Assembly (NCBI GenBank): GCA_900074885.1
Contig: FJUW01000040.1
Coordinates: forward strand, 492,019-556,018
Source of the DNA: Rhynchosporium graminicola
Taxonomy: Eukaryota; Ascomycota; Leotiomycetes; Helotiales; Ploettnerulaceae
Length of the DNA stretch: 64,000 bases
Direction of reading: 5' to 3'
Part shown: one piece after another, positions 34,382 to 45,230 of the stretch
Numbering within the stretch: position 1 is the first letter of the stretch
How the letters are laid out: every line of letters begins with the position of its first letter
The notes under the pieces: generated by a model
What the model was told of the DNA's origin: nothing
The model's input: only the letters and a program-made list of their open reading frames with translations
The model's database searches: none
Translations under genes and position numbers: made by a program

Positions 34382-36163
34382 ATGGCAGAAGAGTATATGC
34401 AACTTTTCGTAAAGGCACTACGGGACCATGATCTACCGTGCGATCGTGAAGCTCTGAAGTCTGCGTTTGCGGATCCAGAGACCCAGACCGCCATTCAAGC
34501 TTGGGTCGATGAATACTTGTCGCCAGAGACTTTACTCACAAAAGATGAAGCCAATTTGTGATTCGTTTCTAATTTTGGGTTCTGAGAGTATGCTGATACT
34601 TCACAGATATGCCGTATTGACCAAGTCAGGAGAAGCAGAGAAAATCGCAGCCCAAAATCTATTAATCGTCCAAGGACTCAACGACCACGAAATCCAGACC
34701 GCGATTGAAGAACTCAAACGATCTACGGCAGCTATCGAGAAACAGAGCGAAGCAATGCAACTTCAGCAAACTGCTTTGAATGCGCTGGTCAAGAACGAGA
34801 AGCGGGCCAGTCAGGCAAGGGCACATACTGAGAAGGGCCAATTGAGGAAGTGGGACGTTGAGAAGAGACATATCACTATTGCGGTATGGAATATGCATGG
34901 TCACAAATGTAAATCTCTGACAGACGATAGATTGAGGACTTGTCGCAGAGCCTTATCTATCAGACCGCGGATCTCGAACTACAATCAAAGGCCTCGGAAG
35001 CTGGTGTGAAACAGACTGTAGACAGCATCCTCAAATCCGATGACAAGCTACTGTTGAGCCTGCAGAAGTTGTCAAGTGATTTGGAGCCCGGCCTTTCAGA
35101 CGATGATGCTATTATTGAGAGGATACGAGAATTATGCGCCAGGTTGATAAACCCAGACATATGTTGGGAATTTGAGCTTACGAAGGATAGGTTGATCAAA
35201 TATACTGTTGAGGGAATACGGACGAAACTTGACCGTGTTTATTTGGAAGGCCTTGGATCTGCAGCCTCCAATGGCCATCCCGACGACGAAGAGACCAACG
35301 ATCTACAGGAAGAACTCGAGTCTCTGTACACCGAGATCTTGCCTGTTGCTCAAATGTCTGCAGAACAGCAGTTCTTGGAACCGTCTCTTCAAGCGATTGC
35401 AGCAAGTGACGGACAGGGTCAGGAAAGGACAGTAAAGGCTGTTGAATACGTGAGATATCCACTCCTCTCTTTTGAAGTCTTCTCTGACTTGACTTCACCC
35501 TAGATTCACGATTGCATGATATTCTTGGTCAATCGAATCGAGACATTCCTAGAGCGTGCTGAAGAAAGCCAGTCTCATAAAATGGCATTAAAAGCTGTTC
35601 TCGAAATTGCCAAAAAGGAGGTCTCCCAACCAGAAGGTCTATCTCCTGTATTCGCACCCAGCTCCCCCACGAGACCGAATATGCAAACACGCCAAAAGTC
35701 TTCCACGTCTCAAGCTATCCCCAAAGTGGGAAAAACACGCCGCTCTTCCGGCCGCTTCGACGAGGATATCGAACCCGAGCAACAACTTGCCCGAAATCTA
35801 GGCATTACTCTACCAGCTGAAGGGATCCCCGATCACGAGCGAGCCAATTTCTTGGAAAGTATGCTAGCAGAAAGGCTTGCTAGGCTGGAAGGTCACGCCG
35901 CAAGTCTGCAGTCTACGACTGAGTCATCGATCTCCTCTCACCTACTCGACGCTCGCCTGACATTGGGCCTCCTTCACGATTCTCTGTTGTCGGATTCTTC
36001 GTACCATAAAGTCCGACTTCTAGATCCAAAGCTTGAGGCTGACGTCTCGTTGTTTGAGCAGGATGTCAGCCGTTTGCAGGATGATCTGGAGAAGGTTGAT
36101 TTGCATAGTTTGTCGGCTAGGAATGTGCATCGAGAGCAACTTATTGAGCGGTGGTCTAGGTAG
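34382..36163 (+). CDS. coiled-coil protein, possible augmin (HAUS3-like) subunit
   Basis: Exons 34382-34557, 34607-34883, 34931-35449 and 35504-36163 give 543 aa. Nearly the whole protein is predicted helical. Heptad-rich stretches are visible at residues 75-130 (IAAQNLLIVQGLNDHEIQTA onward), 150-190 and again in the last 150 residues. No enzyme motif, zinc finger or membrane segment is present. A Ser/Pro-rich linker of about 60 residues (around SSPTRPNMQTRQKSS) separates two helical halves. Size and the N-terminal helical region recall HAUS augmin complex subunit 3, which helps gamma-tubulin nucleate microtubules from spindle microtubules, but this rests on general resemblance and could be wrong; another spindle or kinetochore coiled-coil protein is equally possible. 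The ATG at 34382 is preferred over an in-frame one at 34319. Confidence 0.8.
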
Positions 36164-36274
36164 TAGACGAAAAACATGTAATAATAACCACAAGACACAT
36201 CATGTGTGTGATCTATGAGCTTATAAGTGCATTTCGTACGTCGCAGCAGCCTTGAACAACTTGAAAGCAAATAC

Positions 36275-39003
36275 TCAACACAGTTCTTCCGCCAGAAACT
36301 TCTCAATACCCCGCAACGTCTCTGGCTTGGACATCTGACTAGCCATCATGTATAGCACATTGCCCAGCACTCTGACATGAATCTTGAATTCCACAGATCC
36401 GGTCAGTAATTTCTTTTGAAGACCAATTGCTGCGGTAGAGCTATAGCCTATTTTTTACGACATGTCAGCATGCTCTTCTAGGACTTGTTACCTGCAAAGA
36501 AAGGACTTGAACACTCACCAGCGTGCTTATCCTGCAAACTTATAGCCAAAACAGAACCAAGAGCAACCACACTCTCCACCTCTCTACTACATGAAATCTG
36601 CTTAACAAACCCCTTACCCCACACACTCCACACATCCCCACACTCATTGGATGGCACTTCATGCCTCCCCTTCGCCAGAACCACGTTGCCCTCCGCCCAG
36701 TCTCTCCTATATCCTTCCCAAGCCCCACCAGCGTCCAGGTCTCTCAACATATCCAGACTGGTATTTGCAACATGACATCCCACCGGATGTGCTGTATAGC
36801 TGTGACCATGCAGCAACGCATCACTCTTCTGCTCCCCAAGGAAAGCTTCATAGATACTCTCACTCGCGACGGTCGTGCAGAGCGGAACTAAGCCGCCGGT
36901 GAGTAGTTTGGCGTGCACGGATATGTCTGCGTGAGTTTGGATAAAGGAGGACGACGTGAAGCGGCCGAGGCGGTAGAGGCCGGTGAATACTTCGTCGAAG
37001 ATTATTGGGAGGCCAGACCAGGCTTTGGGGTCTGGGAGAGAGTCTTTGGGGGTGGGAGATCCGGATTGGTTGAAGATGTGACTACTGTTGCGGATTACTC
37101 TGACGAGACAGTGTTGGAATAGGGGGTCACTGTTTATTCTTCGTTAGCCGAATTGGTCATCCAAAGTGACATTTAGACTTACGCGAAGAGCATCCCGCCA
37201 GCTCCTAATATCACAGGCTATTCCACATTAGTCTCTTCTTCCGCGATGAAAACCAATAAGTCTATCATACCTCCATAATTAAAGCTCCGAAAGTCATGCC
37301 CTCCACCTTCACCAATCTCTCAAGCGTCTCTTCAATATACGCTCGGTACTTCTTCCCAGCAACGGAGTCATGCCTTGCCTGAATGTCGAAAATATCAGCC
37401 AGAGAAGCAAACTCGTCCCTCTTCCCAAGTTCAGACTCCATGCCCTCAGTCATATCAACAATCCACTTCCCGTTTACCAGTTTTACCTGAGGGAAATCAA
37501 ACCAATACCCCCTTCCACGATACCAATGAACCTTCTCATTGAAAGTGGACGGCTCAGAACAATCCATCGCGCCAATCGTATCACCATGATACGACCCTTT
37601 CAAACCTATCACTCCAACATTCTCTTTTGGTACATCCCATTTGTATCTCTCATACGATGCTGTGAGCGCCATCTTGGTAGCTACTTCCATCCCTGTGCTT
37701 CCATTATCGGAGTAGAAGACTCGGGACATGCGTGGGTTATTCAGGTTCCGGAGGAGATTCTCAGCGAGCAGGAGAGCTGGCTCGTTGATCATACCTGCGA
37801 ACATGACATGCCCGTATCTGCCGGCGGCGTATGATGCTACGTGCAACGTAGAGTCAGCAACTATTTGCTCAGCCATTCCTTAGGAACAAGGAAATGGAGG
37901 ACTCGAGGAAATCTAAGACATTGAAGTATCGAGGGGATGCACTCAGTGCGTACCTGCCAAAGAAAGATCAGGGTTTCCATGGCCGAGACCCTGAGTCCAC
38001 CAGCTTGCACTGCCGTCGAACGTCGGCGCGAGGATATTGCCTTGGCTTGAGCTTGTGGATGCGGTACTGTGTGTTTGGAAGAAATCCCCCACTGCGGAAT
38101 CAATGGCTGTTATACTCTCCGGAGATACATCTCTATGTTGAGTAAAGGGATACCAGATTTGTGTGTGTGCTCTTGTTGACATTCCTTCGAGGTTGTTAAT
38201 GCGAGAAGTGTGCTTTTTGGCTAATCTGAAGATGGTTTCGTCAACTTGATCTAGTTTGCTTGTCTTGTCGTAATACTCTGTCATAATTTCTACATCCTCT
38301 TCTAGAGTTTGACCTCTGGCTGGAGGCAACGGAAGTGAAAGTTCCAGGATACCTTTCTTCTCGAAGAAAGTTTTAAGATAGTTGTGGTTCTGGTATTTTG
38401 ATTCCTCGAATTGCAGGATCAGATTTAAGTCATATCCTCTGATATGGAGTGACTCAAAAGCAGAAATTGAGGCTGAAATTCCTCCTAAGCGGTAGTCTGC
38501 TACTAAACACACGGGTAGTCGTAGTGGTCTGAATAGATCTGCTTGCGAGCTTCCGCTTGGTGTTGGAGAATGTACCCCTCCTGCTGTCTCGACGAGTATC
38601 GTGCCTGCTTCAGATTGAGCACATGATGCCAGATGACTTAGTACCTGCTCTTGGACTTCGGAGTCGGACGGAGGCTTTTTATGGGTTAGCCAAATTTTGC
38701 AACTCATCTAGGGGACATTACTTTGCTCGATCTCGCAGCGATATGAGGACTCACTGCCTCGTCAAATTGAAAGAGACAACTCGTTTTGGTCTCAGGAGAA
38801 AATCGTGTAAGGTGCCGGTCATCCGCCTCATCTACAGGACCGGTTGAAACGGGCTTCAGATACCATGTTTTCTCAGCCGGAAACTTTTTCGCAAATGCTT
38901 TGCAGAGGATTGTAGACATTATTGTCTTTCCGACATCTGTGTTGGCTCCATATATTTGATAGGCTCTTAGAGACCTCCATAACGAGGAGGTTTGAGGAGG
39001 CAT
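36275..39003 (-). CDS. bioDA: bifunctional dethiobiotin synthetase / DAPA aminotransferase (BioDA)
   Basis: Carries out steps two and three of biotin synthesis: KAPA to DAPA (PLP aminotransferase) and DAPA to dethiobiotin (ATP and CO2). Exons 39003-38722, 38674-37954, 37836-37271, 37217-37183, 37129-36519 and 36447-36275 give 795 aa. The BioD half starts with the P-loop GANTDVGKT, then LKPVSTGP and VETAGGVHSP. The BioA half has WYPFTQH, SYAAGRYGHV, DNGSTGMEVA, GSYHGDT, the cofactor-binding IIFDEVFTGLYRLGR and the Schiff-base lysine in HAKLLTGG. The acceptor at 37837 was chosen over an earlier AG because it rebuilds LSLAASYAAGRYG. The fused gene corresponds to the Aspergillus and plant BioDA/BIO3-BIO1 proteins. 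Only about 18 residues precede the P-loop, so any mitochondrial presequence would be very short. Confidence 0.95.
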
Positions 39004-39851
39004 ATTGATTTGGGTTTTCAATGGCTGTTACTTCCATTGCCAGTAGCTATAGAAAACACATTTACTTGGTCGAACGAAACGACAAAGGGATGCTTTGGTT
39101 TTCACGATCGTGTAGTGCTGTAGTGACTTGGGAGGTGAATCTATCCAACTACCGACTGTTCATAGCGCTTCTACCCGTGCCGAAGCTAGGTACCTAGTGT
39201 CAACAAACTGTCAGGCATAGCCAAGGAATCCTGATCCAACTTCATCTTCTCTTCACTCTGCGGCTTTTCAGATCAACCAATTTCAATTCTTACAAAGACC
39301 AGGGCTCCGACCGGTCTCATCAATCAACGATTGTTATCGGTTGAGAACTAACTACCCCTCCACCCGGTCCGTGTCCGACCGCACGTAAATGACCCCTCCT
39401 CTGACAGCTACCCTTGTTGATATGATCTCGCTAAGGCAGGTAGGTTTGAACTTGAGGCAATTCTTTATTAAAGCTGCCCCTAGGTACTTACCGACTTTGT
39501 ATTAGTGAGATCGCTATTCAACGCGCAGGAGATTGCTTCTAACTTGTGGTTAGGTGATTGGCTCGCTATGATCAGCCCAATAAGGAGTCACTCAACAATG
39601 GTCAGCTCAGGGGTCAGTGAGCCAGCAAAGCCGAGCCGAGATGCAGCTGTACGGTACTACTGTACCTCCCGTCCGTAATGTGCACTAGAAGATTTACCAC
39701 CACTTAGCCTAAGGTAAGAACGCATGAGTTTGAGGGGTTCGTTACTGTAGAGTATACCGTGTGGTATTGCCCCACCATCAATCAAAATCATTGGAGTTTC
39801 TATTCCAGTTTTCTGATCAGCCGGTCAGTCAATTGACCAAAAACGAGCATC
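39004..39851. promoter_or_regulatory. divergent promoter of bioDA and bioB
   Basis: About 0.85 kb between the start codons of the two biotin genes. Three CCAAT boxes are visible: 39277-39281 (+), 39557-39561 (-, ATTGG) and 39577-39581 (+). Such boxes bind the HAP complex in fungi. TAGGTA cores occur at 39187 and 39438. Co-regulation of the pathway from this region is inferred. Confidence 0.5.
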
Positions 39852-41177
39852 ATGGCTGGACGTCGACCTCAATTCCTGGTGACAAGCTGTAGAGTTTTGC
39901 TTCGGGAAAGCAAGCCTCAGTCACTCGTGAGAACGTATGGAACAGTCTCAGCAATCGTTCCTTATGTCACGAAGCCAGCTTCGACTTTCGACAAGGCACT
40001 GGCAGCGACAGCTCCCAGGAATGATTGGACGAAGGAGGAAATCAAGGAGCTGTATGATACTCCGTTGATGAGTCTGGCATTTGCAGCTGTAAGTTCATTG
40101 ATGATCAGATCATGACGCTTGAGTACGCTGAAATCTTGGTCAGGGTACTGTACACAGGAAATTCCATAACCCGGCCTCGATACAGATGTGTACATTGATG
40201 AATATCAAGACGGGAGGATGTACCGAGGACTGCTCTTACGTGAGTCTTTCTCCTTTATAGCTACCCGCACCTGGAATATCTGTACACGCGGAAGAATGTA
40301 CACTGAGTCCTTTTAGTGTGCTCAATCATCCAGATACCAGACAGGACTCAAAGCCTCGAAGATGGTAACAGTAGATTCCGTCCTCGACGCAGCACGAATC
40401 GCCAAGGACAACGGGAGCACGAGATTTTGCATGGGAGCCGCGTGGAGAGACATGCGAGGACGAAAGTCCGGGCTGAAGAATATCAAAGCAATGGTCAATG
40501 GCGTCCGCGACATGGGGATGGAAGTTTGCGTCACATTAGGGATGATTGATTTGGCGCAGGCCAAGGAGCTGAAAGAAGCCGGTCTGACGGCGTATAATCA
40601 CAACGTCGATACTTCGAGGGACTTCTATCCCTCCGTTATCTCGACGAGGACTTATGATGAAAGGCTTCAGACGATCCAAAATGTCCGAGATGCTGGTCTG
40701 AATGTCTGCACGGGTGGAATCCTCGGTCTGGGAGAAAAGGCTAGCGATCATGTTGGGCTTCTGTATACTGTTGCTACTTTGCCGTCACATCCGGAGAGCT
40801 TTCCCGTCAATACACTTGTACCCATCAAAGGTACACCAATGGAAGGCAACGCACCATCGCCATTCGATGCGACATTACGAACGATCGCAACAGCCAGACT
40901 ACTCATGCCAAGAACTATCATCCGTCTCGCAGCAGGCCGGACCACACTTTCTGAAGAACAGCAGGTATTGTGTTTCATGGCGGGTGCGAACGCCGTTTTC
41001 ACTGGCGAAAAAATGCTTACGACGGCCTGCAATGGTTGGGATGAGGATAGGGTTATTTTCAGTAAATGGGGTCTCAGACCTATGGAGAGTTTTGAGGTTG
41101 AGGCTTTGAGAGAACTTGTTTCTACTTCGGCGCCTTTGGAGAGTAGGCAGGAAAGCTCGGTTGAGGCTGCGGCATGA
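39852..41177 (+). CDS. bioB: biotin synthase (radical SAM)
   Basis: Last step of biotin synthesis: sulfur insertion into dethiobiotin. Exons 39852-40088, 40144-40239 and 40317-41177 give 397 aa. The radical-SAM cluster motif is CTEDCSYCAQ (CxxxCxxC), split by the second intron between Tyr and the third Cys. Further landmarks are [40 protein letters not shown] and [10 protein letters not shown]. The ligands of the second (2Fe-2S) cluster appear in place: Cys in FCMGAAWR, Cys in EVCVTLG, Cys in NVCTGG, and Arg in RLAAGR. The first 45 residues are rich in Arg and Ser with few acidic residues, a plausible mitochondrial presequence, as expected for yeast Bio2 homologs. The gene is convergent with bioF. 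Confidence 0.96.
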
Positions 41178-41317
41178 AGTATATGACAAATTTCAGAAGC
41201 TCAAACTTGTTTGTCCATGTCAATTAACATCTTGTGCTTCACTGTTGTGAAAGTACTGTGAGTTGCAAAGTATTTTTGCATAAATATTGCACATATGGGC
41301 CAAGTCCCAAGCCATGT

Positions 41318-42731
41318 TCACAGCACAGCTCTCACCGGGCTCCCTTCTCTTATCCTAGTCCCACGCTTCATCTCTAGCCATTTTCGCATCCTGGCAACAA
41401 GTCTGTCAATATCCTGAATTGTATTTCCAGCATGTAAACACACTCTAACCCGCTGCGTCCCCTCCGGTACCGTCGGTGGCACGATCGCTCGAACCACAAA
41501 CCCCTTTTCCTGGCAATACTTCGCCAGGCTTCGAGGCTCAGGAGTCAGTAAAGCAATGATCGGCGAGCGTGGTAATTCGTTTGGAATTTGTAGGATTTGA
41601 ACACCTGTTAGTTGATCCTTGGCATGAGGCAGCAGACTTAACAGTTGACGGTACATGTGCTCTATCAATTCGTTGAGATGATTGATGAGCTTCGGTTAGA
41701 TTAGAATCAGCTTTCATAGGTAGCAATTTTCCCTGGGAGGCTTGAGACTCACAGGCTGTGTCATGCCCTGTCTCTTGAGAGAGTAGACTACTTTGATAGC
41801 TGCTAGACTCGGGAAAGACATAGATGTGCTGTATATTAATGGTCTGGCATAGTTGATCAAGTACTCCCTTGTCAAAGGAGAGCATAAAATAGCAGCTGTT
41901 TCACCCAGTCAGCAGTGTAAAATGCGACAGAAAGATCAGATTACCTCCATTACATGCCAGACCTTTCCCAAAGGTATGCAACCTAGCGAATACTCTCTTC
42001 TCTAAGCCGAGGCTGCATACAATCCCTCTCCCATGCTCCCCATAAACACCATTCGAATGCGCCTCATCTACAACCACCAATCCATTTCCTTTGGGAAGAA
42101 GTTCATCAACCAGATCCACAATAGCTTCAAGATGAGCCAGATCTCCGTCCATAGAATACAGACTCTCGACCGCTACGAAAACATTCCTCTCCCCTCTCAT
42201 GGCCTTCTCATCCTCCCTCAGCTCCTCGATCCTCTCTCTCAAATCCCGCAATGAGTTATGAGAGAATGATTTACAGCTCCCAGCACGAGACAATCTCATC
42301 CCTTCGTGCACACTAGCGTGAATAAATTCATCATAAAGCACCACATCTCCAGGTTGCGGTACACAAGCAAAGAAGCCTGCATTAGCATCGAAGCCCGAAT
42401 TGAATAGTAGTGCCGCAGGTGCACCATGGAAAGCTGCGATCTCAGCTTCGAGGTTTTCGGCGTAGCGAGAATTGCCGTCCAGGAGGCGCGAACCTCCGCT
42501 GCCGAGATGGAAATCAGGTGAGGTGGTGAGTTCGGTGAGATATGCTTTCTTGAAGATAGGGCAGTTGGAAAGGGAGAGGAAATCGTTTGAGGAGAAGTCG
42601 ACTGCGTTCGAGGAAGTTGTGGTTAGGGCTCGTAAGGCGGAATTGTCTTTTCTTTTCGAGAGGAGAGATTTCATCGACTGGTTGATTGATTGAGGCATGG
42701 ATGGTGATGGATTTGAGTTGGAATCTCTCAT
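41318..42731 (-). CDS. bioF: 8-amino-7-oxononanoate (KAPA) synthase BioF
   Basis: PLP enzyme that condenses pimeloyl-CoA with alanine to give KAPA, the entry step of the shared biotin pathway. Exons 42731-41945, 41895-41753 and 41689-41318 give 433 aa. Landmarks are FSSNDFLSLS, GSGGSRLLDGNS, DEFIHASVHEG, the cofactor Asp in VVDEAHSNGVYGEHGRG, the Schiff-base Lys in HTFGKGLACNGG, then SPLTREYLINYARPLIYSTS. Three in-frame ATGs compete (42815, 42731, 42698); 42731 has an A at -3 and is chosen tentatively. In Aspergillus this enzyme is peroxisomal with a C-terminal PTS1, but here the protein ends RAVL, not a canonical PTS1. A GTGAGA donor-like sequence sits five codons before the stop. Confidence 0.93.
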
Positions 42732-43971
42732 GCTACAAGTAGAAACTTCGAACTGTCTACTAGTCTTTTGACTTTGTTCTATGTCTTCACACCGTTCTTC
42801 TGACAGCTCTCTCATGTGTGCTCTCTCATGTGTCCAATCATCATTTTCTCGACCAGGGGGTGGCTAGATCAACAGCTGATATCTACACACCTAAGGGGTA
42901 AACTACACCTAGGTACTGTACTTATCAGTAGGTGCAGAGAAGTGGGTGATCTATGTGCACTTGTGAGTTACTTATAGTACGATTTGCCATGCTTTCAGAA
43001 ACATGTGTGCTCGCTCCAGTGTTCAGATGTTCGAGATTCTGTCTTCACAACCCCTGGTCGCTCTCAACCTCAACACCCAACAAGTCCTAGTCAATTTACC
43101 TTTCCCAGAGGAGTCATAAATCCAGCAATAGCTTCGTCCAGAACCATGGAACAATATGCAACTGCTGTCGCTCCCTCAAAAGTTCTTTTTCCACGAGCCG
43201 CTGGGTGACTCCAAGCCTCTCTTTTTTTCCCACTCGGAGTGGAGGCCGACAGGACAACATATATTCAATATTACGGTGCATCAGGCCACACCAATATTGT
43301 TCGCTTTCATTTGAATCAGGATATAGGGCTCGGAACTCCCGTTCGATTTCTTTTTCGCACAGCATGAGATCTTTTGTTTCGTAAACTTCACATCAGTCCA
43401 GTGCCCCCCCGGTTAGCGAATTCCAACGAAGGCGAGGGTTAGATAGACAAGGCTTCGGCGCGTCCCTCAAATCTGGAACTTTGAGAATCTGAGATTCCTG
43501 CTGCTCTGATGTGCACGACCAGTCTATCTTCTGGAGAAAGCGGTATCCTACATACTCAAAATCAGAAACAGAGATGTGGCATCTGACGCAGGAGGAAGGC
43601 GAAAACTAAGAATGAAGTGCAGCGATATTTCATTTTGTGGCGACGTCGAGATCACTCAATTCCGTTAAATTTCACAAATGTTTGATCAATCTATGAAGAG
43701 TCAATATCAACATTAAGGAAAGTATTGAAGAGATGTTGAACCATGGCCCACGTGTAACAGAAACCCATACAGCGGCCGTTCCTGCCCCAATAATTCCGTG
43801 CCCGCCTGTGGCCAATCAGCGAGGCTGTGCACTGACGATGCTGACGTCCCTATAAAGAAAGAAAAAGAGGCTCATTCTGAGATTCAGGCACCATAATCTT
43901 GTCGGATATCACTACCAAGGGGTTCACCTGATTTGCTTACAGCTCGATTTTGACAAGACCCTAGTTCAACC
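42732..43971. other. intergenic region upstream of bioF and the ceramidase
   Basis: 1.2 kb between divergent start codons. No gene recognised. The bioF promoter lies at the left. A CCAAT/TATA promoter for the ceramidase is visible at the right end. Confidence 0.5.
43811..43856 (+). promoter_or_regulatory. CCAAT box and TATA box
   Basis: GGCCAATCAGCG at 43811, a TGACGTCC (CRE-like) element near 43842 and TATAAA at 43851-43856. The TATA box lies 116-121 bases before the ceramidase ATG. Confidence 0.6.
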
Positions 43972-45164
43972 ATGAGCTTTCTTAGTCGGCCGTATGTGGA
44001 GGGGGTATCAGCATGGGGAGAAAAGACTTCGGCGACTCGGATAGAGACTTCCCTGTCTACAGCTTGTTCGTATGAGATACTGGCATACTCATGACTATCA
44101 AGATAGATTCTGTGAAATGGTGAGATGAAATGCTGTTCTCCATGATTGTAATGAACTGATTGGTGTTTGTAGGACTGCTATGCTACTAATTACATTGTAC
44201 AATTTATCAGCATCCTAACATGCGCGGCGTACGGTAAGAGATCTTGCCTGATAAGGATTAACCAGCTAAGCTGTGCAAACAGTGTACCTTGGAGTTCGAG
44301 GAATCGCAAACACCCGACGTCATTCAAAAGACAATGTGATAATCATGGGTCACTACATGCTTATCGCCGTAGGACTTGGATTTGTAGCCTATCACGCTAC
44401 AATCAAGTACACTGGGCAGATGCGTATGTATACCAGTCCATCTAAAGTCCAAGATACTGAATGGAGTAGTAGATGAGGCATCGATGCTTTACGCAACGGC
44501 TACCATAATCTACGGTGCCTTTACCCTAACGATTGGGGACGCTGGTCGTCGAGCCCTTTCAATCACAGTGACCATTACCATTGTCGCAGTATCTATCATC
44601 CACAACTGTCTCAGCATTGAGAGAGCATTCCGTTTATTCTTCACATCCATGGTATTCGTTGGATTCTTGCAATGCGTTTGGCTGTTATCGACGAGAATCT
44701 CCGACCTGGTTGCGCTGAAGGGTATGAAGCGACTTGCATTCTATGGTTTTAGTGAGGGCGCCTCCCTTCCAAAATGTGCTTCATGACTAAACGATATCAG
44801 TATCATATGTATCAGGAATTGTTGTATGGAGCTTAGATACAGCCAGCCTACTGTGCCGAACTTCTAGAGTTCAGAGACAAAATAGGTATGCCACTGGGCT
44901 TTTTGACCGAGGGTCATGGCTGGTTCGTAGCTTGGAATGAAGGTATGAGAATACAAATTTAACAAGAAGCGGGTAACATATCTTACCGCAATCGGTGTGT
45001 ATTACTACGTCGGCTTTATCGAGTATTTACGACTGTCAATCCCGAACCCTGCCGCGTCATATCAGACCTCAGGAAGGGCTATCCTGGTTTGGCCAGGCGC
45101 ATTTTCACTACCGCGGGTGGAGGTTGTGCACGGAAAGACGATGCGATCATTTTCGGCGATATAG
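43972..45164 (+). pseudogene. alkaline ceramidase (YPC1/ACER family), probably decayed
   Basis: ER membrane hydrolase family that cleaves (phyto)ceramide. Supported pieces: an N terminus with SRPYVEG and WGEKTS; a 13-base exon at 44107-44119 giving FCEM; 44173-44233 (DCYATNYIVQF); 44283-44423 (YLGVRG and YHATIKY); 44470-44751 (DEASMLYATA and a run of TM helices); and 44801 onward. These match the family order, including the conserved Ser, His and EGHGW residues of the metal site. The joins are faulty. About eleven extra residues lie before FCEM, or a 37-base intron would be needed. The frame shifts by one base between VVWSLDTA and the downstream FRDKIGMPLGFLTEGHGW (about 44840-44875). No in-phase intron links GHGW to TAIGVYYYVGFIEYLRL. 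I therefore call it a likely pseudogene; assembly errors could mimic this. Confidence 0.6.
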
Positions 45165-45230
45165 TACTGGCGAACACTCAATGCGGACCTTTCTATGGGC
45201 ATAGTTGAAGGTATGGACGATATAGCCAAA

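Noticed and set aside
42984..43208. 74-codon plus-strand frame between bioF and the ceramidase
   Set aside because: No domain, and it overlaps an equally good minus-strand frame; likely promoter DNA.
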